Shown here piece by piece: positions 20,233 through 31,359 of a stretch of DNA of 64,000 nucleotides. The number at the start of each line of letters is the position of its first letter. The first letter of the stretch is position 1. The translations under genes were made by a program, and so were the position numbers. This stretch comes from Geosiphon pyriformis (taxonomy: Eukaryota > Glomeromycota > Glomeromycetes > Archaeosporales > Geosiphonaceae), in contig JAAOMT010000571.1 of NCBI GenBank assembly GCA_016748015.1, positions 148,673 through 212,672 of the forward strand, read 5' to 3'. Under the pieces are notes generated by a model. That model saw only the letters and a program-made list of their open reading frames with translations. It was not told where the DNA came from and made no database searches.

Positions 20233-20302
20233 TTATGTTTAATGAGTAAAGTCCACACACTACCTAGAACTATACATCAAAGAAATGATCTAAACTAGGC
20301 AT
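20233..20302 (-). repeat. Right terminal inverted repeat
   Basis: Inverted copy of 16334-16403; ends CTAAACTAGGCAT next to the 3' end of LINE-2. Confidence 0.75.
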
Positions 20303-20354
20303 GAATCATGTGTTTTCTACACGTGACCAGCCACTCAGACCAGTCAGGACAACA

Positions 20355-21686
20355 CTATGCTGTAATAACTACAGAAACTGAAAAATCTATACCAGAAAAA
20401 AATAAATAATGTTTACAAAAACCAAAACAGACCCCGAAAGCTTCAGACATCCCAAGCAATTTAATTACACCAGTAGAAAACTTCAAAGCTGAACCAGAAA
20501 TTGAGGTAGAAGCTGAGCCATTCATAGGGATCAGCCCACATTTTTTCATAAAGAGGTGATGTTTAACACGGACCAACCAAATATCATCTCTAAAAGCGAG
20601 ACAAAGAGAATATGCAAAATCAATAATTCTAACACCAGCAACCTTGGGATCATGAAAGACAGAAACAGTTTCCGAGAACCATCCATTAAAAACAAAACTT
20701 TTAAACAGAGCTGATGACACCAAGAAATCTGGAGCACAAGTTGACAACAACTGCAACACACACGAGAAGGAGAGAAAGAGACTTGAAAGTCTTTTCCAAG
20801 ATAACATGCCAGAATTCAAAATCTGGCAATGAGCTAAGCTATTGACCATATAAGAAAAAACATGATCCGAAATTTCTACCTCTGTACAATACAGGCACAG
20901 AACACTAAGATAACATTTATCGTAAAAACGCTTCCGAACTGCTACAGGAAGCTGATAGTACAAAGCCTTCATGAAGTAAGTACAAGAATCAGCAGTACAT
21001 CTACTGGTAAAGCTTGTGGCCATGTGCGAATCAGGGTGCCACACCTGGGAAGATCTGAGCCAATCAACATCTGAAAGCAAACCATCTACCAGAAAGCTAG
21101 AACCAGAACCAACCTCCCAACGTGCATGACAGACAGCTTGAAAAACATCCTGAACAAAGTGCCTAGAATTACCTGAAACTATACCACCATCTGCCACCAA
21201 AAAATGTTCACTCACACAAGGAGAAAAGAACCAATCAGAGAAAGAAGCAGCATCAGCGAGACCATCAGTATGTTCATTCCCCAAAATTCCAGAGTGGCCC
21301 TTTACCTTGTGCCAGCTGACTTTCAAATTCTTGCTGCAAATGACATTCCTAATGTGTTGACACTCGACCCAACACCAATTGCAAAAATCAGAACACATCA
21401 GACCCAATTCTGATTTGCAAGCATCCAAAGCAGCTTGACTATCTGAAAACAAGCGAACAGAGTGCAACTTTGGCATATACTCTAGAGCTAAAGCAATGGC
21501 CTGCAACTTCGCCAAAGTAGATGAAATCAAACCACGAACACTAACACCCAAACCCAAATTAATGTCCTCAAAAAAGGCTGCAGCGTCATCTTGACAATCC
21601 AGTATGCCCAAATTTTTCAGAGAACCATCCATATAAACAGACAAAATATCAGAACCAACTTGAGAGAGATGATCTCTGACAGACAC
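20355..21686 (-). pseudogene. LINE-2 ORF2, RNase H and C-terminal zinc domain
   Basis: The longest open block of the LINE (443 codons). RNase H residues are in place: LSVYMDGSLKNLG (first Asp, about 21630), AKLQAIALALEYM (Glu, about 21500), LFSDSQAALDACKSE (Asp, about 21430), WHKVKGHSGILGNEHTD (about 21290). The C-terminal motif CLYCTEVEISDHVFSY with its His is intact (about 20850-20900). The chain ends with LGMSEAFGVCFGFCKHYLFF and a stop at 20355. LINE-1 4782-6113 is the homologue. Confidence 0.85.
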
Positions 21687-21699
21687 AAAATCATTAGAC

Positions 21700-23650
21700 T
21701 CACAAATGTTCTAAGAGCAAACACCAATTAAAGCCGAAAAAGGGGAAACAAACCACCGAAAAATGCAACAAAAAGCTTGAACCACTCAGGAACTGGGCCA
21801 CGAGGATCCAGTCTCTTTTACTGCTTAAAGGTGTACCAGTTGAAGACATCTCCATGACGATTACGAAACTGATCCACAAAGGCAATGTCATAACATCAGA
21901 GAGAAGACAAGAATTTGAAAAACAAAGATTTGTCCAGAACAGTAAACATAGACACCCCATCATAAAGCCAAAAAGCGCTGGCCAAAGAGCCACCCAAGGA
22001 TAAATTGTAGTCAAAAAGAATGCAAACCACACCTAACAAAAAATTATTGGAAGCACTAACACAGACATGAGCCGGAAAATTTACTAGATGGATGGGGTGT
22101 CAACTCAGAACTTGCAAGTTGTGAAACTTATAACTAAACAATTGACCCAAAACCCCACAGAAGTTTGCAAAACTAATAAGTAAAGCAATTTTGCTTTTAG
22201 ACTGGCACTGAGAAAAAGATTTCAAACCATAAAAGGAGGGATGGTAAATTGTATCACTAGAAAAATTGAAAGGAAGACCAGATTTAAGCTTTAAACTCTT
22301 GCAAATCAGAATATCCCATTTGTTGCACACACCAACAGAAACAAAGCTAAACTGTGTTCTATAGCTAATTATGGAATGAAGAACTGCTGACACCAGGTAC
22401 AAGAACTGCTTATCTGAAACTGCTTTTTTCAGAACCAAATTGCTAAAAAAATGAACGTCCAAATGTGCTTTGGCCAAACTAGGTTTAGAAAGACCATTAG
22501 TTAAAAAAAGATACCAAGATACTGATAAGATTTGCCTTTTTTGGCTATGGAAATGGGTAAACTACTGATGAAAAAAGACAGATTGCTGATTCTGCTATTA
22601 ATAGGAATGGCCACAGTTTTGTCATTATTGATTAAAATGTTATTGATCCGAAAAAATTCACTAGCAATATTGAGAATATATTGAGTAGCAGCCTGACTGC
22701 TGCCAACCCAAATTGTGTCATCAACAAAGGCTCTAGCAGCAAAAAAGAAAGAAAACCCAGCTTGAAATTCAGTATGACTACTTCTGGAGACAAAATGAGA
22801 ATTGAGTCTATAATTATACACACTTTTCTGACACCTGACTTCACACAAAAGTGGGTCATAAAAAATGCACCAAAGAAGAGGTGAAAAAACTTTCCCTTGG
22901 TCCAACCCATCATGTACATGATAGCCATCAAATAAACCAAAATTTGTCATAACCCGATTGGTCCAATTTCTATGAATATTACCAAAAAACCAAATAAATT
23001 TGCCACACATTTTGATCTTGACCAAACACTTCTCGAGATGCTCCTATCTAACAGAATTGTATGCTTTTTACATGTCCTGTAACACCAGCCAGAGCTTCCG
23101 ATTTTTTTTCAAAGCATCCTCAACAACCAAACCAATAGCAAAAATAGGAGTTTGAGTTGTTGTACCCTTCAAGACTGAAAAATTATCTCCATGAAGAATG
23201 TCATGAGTACTGTATGCTAGTGATATTCTGTCAGAGAGAATCTTGAAGAGAATTTTGTAAGCTGTTTTGATCAAAGCTATAAGTTGGGTGTTCATGAGAA
23301 CTCTTTCTCACTCATATGGTTTAGGAATCATCAAAATCCAGACTTCTTTCTAAGGACCAGGCACAGATTCACAAGATAGGCAAAAATTTAGAAGCATCAA
23401 CAACATATCCAAAACAGACCTATCACAATGTTTCCACAACTTATTTGAAATACCCGAAAGACTGGCAGCCTTGCCATCAAGTAGATCAGAAACCACACCA
23501 AACAATTCCAAAAACTTAATTGGTTGCATCACACTCCAAAAAGCTTCATCAAAAACATAGCTTAAAGGCTTATACTGATGGTACCACTCTTCTGGGATAT
23601 CAGGAACCACCTTATACTTCCTAGTCCAGCCTTCCATGATTTCATTCATC
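21700..23650 (-). pseudogene. LINE-2 ORF2, reverse transcriptase
   Basis: The RT carries KAASLSGISNKLWKHCD (about 23430-23480), ALIKTAYKILFKILSDRIS (about 23220-23280), GLDQGKVFSPLLWCIFYDPL (about 22840-22910) and the catalytic AFVDDTIWVGSSQAA (about 22690-22735) with both aspartates, unlike LINE-1. QYLGIFF follows near 22505. Frame breaks occur at about 23350, 23060, 22500, 22090 and 21700. Confidence 0.82.
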
Positions 23651-23739
23651 TTTGATTATACAGGACCAGATTCCAAAATTAGCTCATTGTTCACAACCAA
23701 GTAATCCAAAATGACCTTGTGGAAAAGATGCTCCAGAAC

Positions 23740-24990
23740 ACTTCAAATAGTGTGATCTTTGTTCAGCTTAAAACTCTCTATCTTCTTGTTGATTGCCAAT
23801 TTGATTTGAGATTCCTTCCCATGCTTCAATTCTGCCAGTTTAAGTAAGTGATAAATTTTTTTGACTTTGGAGAAAGCTGACCAAATGGTATTAAAAGGAG
23901 AGCTGGAAAGAAAGAAAGATCTGACTATGGAAGCATTATTATCATCAAGAGAACCCCAGACATCTAACAGTGAAATGAACTCATTATGACAAGTTGACTG
24001 AGAAGTTTTAACCAATCTCGATACTAAAAGTTCTAATTTATGAAATTTAGATGATTCTTTAGTGAAGACATCATTATAGTCCTTGAACCATTTCTTTTTA
24101 AACACCTCATTGGCCAAAAAAACCATAATTTTGCGAACAACATCCCACATTGCATCCAAATCTGAGAATCCTGCAGTGGCAGCAAACTCATTCGAGAACA
24201 TTGTGGCATTAGCTGATGTGACAATCTTAAAATCAATTCATTTACTCTCATCAGCACCCTTGAAGTCAAACTTCCATTGGTCTTTATTTGCTTGCTTGTG
24301 AAGAGAGTTTAACTGCATATTCAAAAGTCCACCCAAACCCACAGACACAGAAACAGATTGGTGATTTATGTTAAAATGCTTACTGACTTCTAAAACATCA
24401 CAATTTATTATCACATTAACCAAGTTTGGAGATACAAACATATAATCAATTGTCTTCCTGATACCCTTAAAATTCACTCACATAGGCTCCTTAATAGCTA
24501 GACTACCAACCAAGAAATTAACTAGTCCCAAATCAAGACATTTTTTGAAACTTGCACACTTGTGGGAGCTATTTTCATTAAAATCACCACTAAGAATGAT
24601 GAAAAAAGATTCATTGACTGCCTTCACAATAAGAGAGTTAATATTACCAGCCTGAAAGAACTGAACCACTGAAAAGGCACCAGCATAAAGTCCCAAAATT
24701 GACACTGAAAGTTTGTTCTTGAAAAGCAACTTGATAGACAAAAGCCGACCAGGCACCTTAGAAATTTTACTTACATACTGAGTCAGAGAAACGTCCATGA
24801 TTATGGCAACTCCAGCACCAAGAAAACCTGTATCCAAACCAGAGGTAAAAACCCAAACACCATCAAACCTATCTTTGATCTATGGCCTGCAGCCAGACCT
24901 TAATTTTGTTTCCATAATTATCGAAACCAAATTTCCTATTTTTTTATGCCAATGAACAATGTCTTTCTGCTTAGCAGGGACATTGATACT
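23740..24990 (-). pseudogene. LINE-2 ORF2, APE endonuclease and linker
   Basis: The domain starts near 24995 with VCNIQSINVPAKQKDI-type sequence, and shows DRFDGVWVFTSGLDTGFLGA (about 24810-24870), LSGDFNENSS (about 24570-24600), IDYMFVSPNLV (about 24410-24445) and NINHQSVSVSV, where the catalytic SDH/TDH box reads N-H. After it, a helical linker (about 23750-24200) leads into the RT. Homologous to LINE-1 1455-2860. Confidence 0.78.
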
Positions 24991-25039
24991 TTGAATATTG
25001 CACATAACAAATTTCCAAACCAGATCTGTTATTGGGAAA

Positions 25040-26797
25040 GATGAGAAGCAGAAATCAAACTAATATTGTCCAATCTAGCTGAAAGGCTCATAACTATAAC
25101 TAAAAGAATTCTCAATGTTTCTTCCATTCTCGAGACAACTGAAGAGTCAAAATTTGCCGCTCCCACAACAGTCTCACCACCAGTGGCCACACCCAAACTC
25201 TAACTCATCACTATATTCACCCCTTGATTCTGTGATGAAAAAGTCATCAACAGCTAACATCCAGGACTAAGCTGGGAAACTGTTGGCCCAGATGCATTCA
25301 ACCTCTTAGCCAGCTTATTCACGTGCTTTGCGAGGCTGGCAAGACTGCACTCAAGAGCAGCAAACCTATCATTCAACACTGAGGATACTTGCAGGGTAGG
25401 CTTTATTTCCAAAAAGAAGCCATTGTTCAACAGAACATTTCAAATAAGAAGAGGAAAGAAGAAGGACCCAACAACAATCTTGGCCCACAAGACACCACCA
25501 AAGGAAACAGAATGAGCAACAGGCACCAAACGCTTGGCATAAATGGCTGTCAGTCTGCTTTTATCTACATCTGAAAGAACCCGACATGGCAAGCCACCAG
25601 AAAATGGTTTCTCACCTGTTACACAGTCTAGAAAGGTATGACCCAGTTTCCCACACTTTGCACATTTAGCAGAACCAAGATAAAACCAATGAAGATAAGC
25701 ACTTTTTAACATGGGTGTGGTTCTCATAATAGCATCCAATAATTTCACTAACTCAAAACAAACAATAGCACATCTGGTCCAGACATATGTAACTGGATGG
25801 CGATCAATCACACATGTTTTCCCATCCACAAAACCAATAAAGTTCCAGATGTTGTAAGTATTTGTTCTCATTGAAAAAGTATAGAGCAGCACCCTATAAT
25901 GATCCCTTATATCCCATGTCATTTTGTTCAAATCTGATCTGGCAACATGCACCGCATTTTTCCCAATCAAGATGGACCACTTAGCTGCTCCTCAAATTCA
26001 ATAATTGCTTTCTGTCACAGCCCCACCAACTGCATTTTGATTGACTTAATAGTACCAAATTCAGCTAGTACAGTGTGCACAGCTTCAGTCAATGTTCCAA
26101 CTGGAATTTCCTTCAACACCACAGCCCAATCTGAGCAACCAGTTGATTTCTTAAGATCGGTGTTCACCAAGATTTTCACATCAGCAGCTAATTTGGTAGC
26201 TTTTATTAAACAAGATTCAGAAGTGAATGTCACTTGGATGATCCCAGAAAATTTTGAGAGGATAGAGGCCCCCCCAAAACCATTGATTTTTGAAAATAAT
26301 TTCCTGACCACAGCCAGCTTGTCCTGAGCAGATTTTCCAGAAATATTGACCAGATCAACATCTAAAGCAAAAGACTTCCTAGCAAACACATCAACTAATT
26401 TTTTGAGAGGAAAGAGAAGCACCACAGGTTCATCCAGAAGAATGTCATCATCATTATCGTTGCCCAGAAAGTTGATTCTGCTCAAAGGCTTGCCCAGAGC
26501 CTGCTTGGTAACCAACCTCGGACCCTTTGGTGTTTGGTTATTGTTTTTTCTTTCAAAAACATCTCCCTCTCCATAATTCACACTAGTTTTCTCAACCCAA
26601 AACTCCTCCTCCATATTTACACTGTCAGATTCAGTGGTATTACCAGCTTCAGACCCCCAAGAACCACCAACTGGTTTACCAGGTAAAACCATATTATAAA
26701 CAACACCGTTTTTTAGAACACCCCTTTTTCTTTTCTTTCTAGAGGCAACATCTTTGCTAACAGTATCCACACTAAAGCCCTTGACAGATTTCTTCAT
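25040..26797 (-). pseudogene. LINE-2 ORF1 (RRM-like fold and CCHC knuckle)
   Basis: This ORF1 encodes the RNA-binding partner of LINE ORF2. It has a basic start (MKKSVKGFSVDTVSKD, ATG at 26797; KKRKR at about 26730, possible nuclear signal), an acidic segment GNDNDDDILLDEP (about 26430), an RRM-like fold with LKEIPVGTLTEAVHTVLAEF (about 26060-26120) and GKNAVHVARSD (about 25940), a knuckle CAKCGKLGHTFLDC (about 25630-25670) and the block RLTAIYAKRLVPVAHSVSFG (about 25495-25555). Two stops and a one-base deletion near 25970-26030 break it. The stops read TGA where Trp or Arg is likely ancestral. Confidence 0.75.
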
Positions 26798-26830
26798 TGC
26801 AGCCACACTGGGACCAACAATGGTTTCATA

Positions 26831-27454
26831 GTTGAGCAGAAATGGTTTTGATTTATCGTACTGAATTGTAAAAAACTTTTTTCAAAAAAACTTTTGACTT
26901 TTTTTTAGGAATTTGGGATAAATGAGAGAAAGAAGTTTTTTTACTTAATAAAATAAGTTTTTAACAATTCTTAATTTATTTTTCTTAAAACAATTAATAT
27001 ATTAATATTTAATACAAATAGTTTTACAAATACAACAGTTTTTTTTTAACCAACAAAAAAACCTGAATATTTTTGTTAATAAAAACCAGTAAAAAAAAAT
27101 TTAATATTTTATTATTCCTCATATTATTAATTAAAAATAAATGTGATAATTTTAACAAATTGTAAATTTAATATAATATTGTATTATTTTTATTTTTATT
27201 ATTCTCTACTCTATTTAAATTTATCTAAAAAGTTTTTTTTATAATTTAATTATACAAATTATTAATATTGTTTATCTTATTGTCTATTTTATTTTTCTAT
27301 AATTTATATAAATTATAATTTGTAATATTTAAAACATTTAAAATTAAAAAACCAGCAAATAAATTAACTATAATAATAAAAATACTGTATTTTTTTATTT
27401 TTTTATTAGTATTTTTATAAATAAATATAAGTAAAAATCAATGTTTTTTAATGC
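26831..27454. other. AT-rich non-coding stretch
   Basis: Very AT-rich, with homopolymer runs; no gene seen. It separates the LINE-2 5' end from the next ORF1-only relic. Confidence 0.6.
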
Positions 27455-29720
27455 TTTTTATTATTATTATAATTTAACAAGTATAATTCAATTACTATTT
27501 AAAAATTAGGAACAAACTAAGTATTCTAGTATTAAATACAGTTTATGTACTTTTTACATGTAACCAGCTACTTAAACCAGTTTAGATTATACTATATTGA
27601 TATTTTAGAAGAAAACTTATCCAAAAAAGATATCTTCTAAACAATTTCAAATAATATAGCACTATTATTAACTAATTCAACCAATTATTCAGTTATTTTA
27701 AAGACATTAGTCTTAACAGTAACAGATTTATGTTCTTAGAGTAACATCAAATTAGAAAACATATCATCATCAAAAAAAGATAAATCTACATAAGAACCAG
27801 ATATATTAATATTATTATAGTCATACTCAGCTTTCAAAACAATTATTTTACATTTAAGCTTACTAACAGCTTTGTTAAAAAAACTCATATGTATTAAAAC
27901 TTTATTAACTTTATACTCAAGAATACCATTAGAAACCAAATTACTATTAACAAATTATTTAAACATTTTTACTATAGAACCAATAAGTTTAACAATAGAA
28001 TTGACCAAAGCAAAAAGCTTGGCCAACTCCAATTTTAAAAAGATTAACTGAAAAGAAATCATAGAATTATTAGATATTATATTAGCAGAAAAAGCTGAAC
28101 TAACCAAAGAACCAGAGACCAAAAAAAATACAGAAGCAGCAGCTTTAATATATAATGTATTATTAACAACATGAAAGGTAAACATTTTGAGAATTCTAGA
28201 AGAGAAAAATAGAAACATCTTACAATCTAAAGCCAAATAATCTGAATCTTGACATTGAAAACAACACTGATTTTCAGAAGTTTTCTATTAAATACAGCAC
28301 TTCTTTAGTATACTAATCTTAAATATTGCAGCATTCAAATCAATCTGAAAACCAAATATAATTAGAGCAAACCAAGAATAATGACCAGACTCAAAAGAAT
28401 GAAAAATAAAACATATTCAACTATCAACCTAAAAAATCATATCACTAATTTCAAAAGCTGTATAGCCAAAAAAAAAATTGATTAACTTGGCCTTAAACCT
28501 ATTATAAAACAGAATAGTCTTATTTTAATTCATTAAGGAGAGGATTCTAATACTATTCTTGCTTATTAAAACTGACTAATAATTCAAAGTAAATACAGCA
28601 AAGTCCAACTTTTCAAAATAAACAACCATATATTGCCACTTCAGTATAACACAAGTGATATTACTAAACATATTAAGAGCTGTTTTAATATTAATAGCTA
28701 ACATATCATACAATATAACAGCAGCAAAAAAGAAACCAAACTCAAAAACCACCAGAGACTTGGCAATTTTAAGAATGGCCAAATTAACAGAACTTGTAAG
28801 TTCTACCAAAAATACAGCTTTCAAAAATACTTAAAAAGCAAACTCCATATAAAAAAACTTTATATTATCTTTTGACATTGATTTTGCATTCAGAAAACCA
28901 TGTACAAATTGAAAAACAGTCTTAATATAAGCTAATTTAATCTTAAAAGTAATATCAAACACCAGAGTAAAGGCCATTCATCCAGCAAATTTTTGATAAC
29001 TAGTAATAATTTTCTAAGCACTATTAATAACAGCACCAAAAACCAAAGAAAAAAATGATTTAGTTTTTATTAGATTAGTTTAGTACTTAAGAACAAGTAA
29101 CACTACTGAAAATAATTGTTTTGCTTCTAAAAATAGCAATAATCTGCCAAAAAAATATCATATTTAACAACACAATTAGTGGTTGATTTTGGTCTATTTT
29201 AGATGATGTGTTAGATAATACTATAAAGATTTTATCTAAAATCTTATTGGAAACCATAAAAGAGTTTAGTATAACAATAGTAGAAATAAGTGACTACTCC
29301 TATTTTTCTAAACTTTTGGTCTTTTTGAACATTTTATTTGAAGAAAAAGTACTAGTAGCACTTGATATAAAAGTTATAAAAGAAAAGACCAATTTGTTGA
29401 CTGGTTTGATATTAAAAATTTTTAGGCTTTTTAAAGAGGTAGAGACAATACTGAAACTAACCCAAGTATGTCTTTTTAAAAAAACTTTGACTGATAAAAA
29501 ACCAGCCAAAAATAAGGAAGTTATTTCAGTAATTACTAAAAACAGTTTTTTATAATTACTAGATAAAAGGAAGGCTTCTAAAACATTTTACTTAGTTGTT
29601 TTTACAACAAAGAGAGCTCTTTTAATTGAAATTTTATTAGATATCTTAGAAAAAATATTAGGTAGAGCTTTTTTATTCTTTGCTTTAGTTGTAGTTATAA
29701 AATTAAGGAGACAAAAAGTC
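27455..29720 (-). pseudogene. ORF1-only LINE derivative 2
   Basis: Alignable from end to end with 17640-19935, including the 3' tail (27550-27600), the helical C-terminus (ALVNSIVKLIGSIVKMFK, about 27960-28015), LASLKIAKSLVV-like ILKIAKSLVVFEF (about 28740-28790) and the N-terminal start near 29690. It also passes directly from the ORF1 C-terminus to the tail with no ORF2, so the internal structure is the same in both copies. It is richer in A and T and has more stops, and is therefore an older or more heavily mutated copy. I see no terminal inverted repeats around it. Confidence 0.68.
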
Positions 29721-29989
29721 TATTTTTTAATACTTAGATAAAATTTTATATTAGTTTTTAATATAATTTTTTGTTTAATAATTACAATAATAATATAAAA
29801 CTTAAAATAAATAAAAACATATTATTAAATATTAATAAGCTTTAATTTAATACCAAAAATTTTATTAAAAATATTTATAAAATAACAACAAAAAAACCAT
29901 AAACCTAAAAATTACCAAAAATTTAACAATTTTAAAAGTAAATAAAAAAAGTAATTCATTAAATTTAACTTATTTAATAGTATTTAAGA

Positions 29990-30910
29990 AAACTTAAGAT
30001 GTAAATTTTATATAAAAAACCTAATATTGTTTATAAAAACTGATTTTACATTAATAAAACCATATAAAAATTAAAAAATAATTTTAATATAAACCAATTT
30101 AATTTTAAAAAAACCAAATACCAAATTAAAAATTATTTATCTAAAATTTTTTTAATAATTAAAAATTGTTTTTTAAGTATTATTAAAAACAATATTATTA
30201 AAAACCAAAAAAAGTAAAAATTTTTAATTTTTAATTGGTTAACTTTATTTTTTAAAATTAAGTAATTTAATAAATTAATTAAATAAAATTACTTGTAAAA
30301 ATATAATTTAAAATTAATAATAATTGATTAAAATCAATATATTAAATAATACAATTAAAGATTAATTAAAACCAAAATTAACCAATATAATTTTATTGTT
30401 ATTATTTAAAATAAATTTTTTATTTTATTTACAATTATAATAAAACTGGAAACTATAATTAATATTAATACAAAATTAATAAAGAATTAAAAAAAACAGA
30501 AAAAACTAATGTTTTATTTTTTACAAAAGAAAATTATTATCAAAATGCCAAAAAATTTTTTTTAGCACTTTATTTAATATAATAAAGAGTTAAAAAAATT
30601 GTTTTTTGCTGTTTTGGCTTTTTTGGTCATTTAAACAGCAGTAAAAAATAAAATAAAAGAAAAAATAACTTGATTACTAATTTTTTATCAAATATTTTAA
30701 GACTATTAAAAAGGACAAAAATTATATTAAAATTGTTTCAAATAAGTCTTTTTAAAAAAACTTTAAAAAAAAAAACTTTTAATCAAAGATAAAAACAGTG
30801 TTTTAAAACTAATAAAAAACTGGTTTATAGTTATTTTATTTAAAAAAACCACTTTGTTCTAGTTATAATCATAAAAATATGAAAAAAAGAGTTTTTAAGC
30901 TTATTATTTA
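29990..30910 (-). pseudogene. ORF1-only LINE derivative 3 (strongly decayed 5' half)
   Basis: Segments match derivative 2 in order: the block around 30040-30240 parallels 28870-29080, and the block 30690-30900 parallels 29430-29710 (for instance TAAGTCTTTTTAAAAAAACT against TATGTCTTTTTAAAAAAACT). No frame remains open. Nearly all differences are toward A or T. Confidence 0.5.
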
Positions 30911-31359
30911 TATTAACAATTTTATTTTTATGTAATTATTAAATTTATATACTTCATTATTATTATTAAAAATAAAAGTACAATTAACTTTATTTAATAA
31001 TAATTTTTTAAGTAATTAAAACCCATGAAACAATTATTTCTTATGTATTATAATTAAGTAAAATAATATCTTTAATTGTAACTGTTTATTTATTTATAAT
31101 AAACAATTTGTGATGGTTTGTGATAAAAATCCCATTTGTTCAAATGAGAAAATGGCGCACGCGAATTTATTTTGCTAACTTTGCCTTTTTTACCTTTTTG
31201 AAACAATCATTTTTGTTAATTATTACTTATTGGCAAATCATAGTCAATAAATCACGTGAATATTCGAAGGAGTTTCAGGTGACATCATTAAAGTTGCACC
31301 ATTGATTGTGAAGTTAGCTCGGAACTTTTGAGCTTTGAAAATTACTTTGATTCTTGGGC
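30911..31359. other. AT-rich spacer and upstream region of the nucleoporin gene
   Basis: No gene seen. The last 200 bases are less AT-biased and precede the nucleoporin start; no specific promoter element could be supported. Confidence 0.4.

Larger units (their letters stand above)
16334..20302. mobile_element. 3.97-kb unit bounded by 70-bp terminal inverted repeats
   Basis: The left end (16334-16403) and the right end (20233-20302) are inverted copies: ATGCCTAGTTTAGATTATTT on the left reads ATGCCTAGTTTAGATCATTT on the other strand at the right, and the match continues through TTCTAGGTAGTGT to TTAAACATAA with roughly eight mismatches in 70. Inside are AT-rich DNA and a LINE ORF1-like gene on -. 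I see no transposase. The unit sits between the LTR of Ty3-A and the 3' end of LINE-2. It may be a non-autonomous DNA transposon that carries a LINE fragment. No clear target duplication is seen. Confidence 0.65.
20303..26830 (-). mobile_element. LINE-2: near full-length LINE with ORF1 and ORF2
   Basis: The element runs on - from about 26830 (just above the ORF1 start) to its 3' tail at 20303-20360. It encodes ORF1 (26797 to about 25040) and ORF2 with endonuclease, RT, RNase H and zinc motif, the same order as LINE-1, and is better preserved. ORF2 RNase H part alone is open for 443 codons. The reading frames carry a limited number of stops and single-base shifts, so it is recently inactive rather than ancient. 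Confidence 0.87.
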
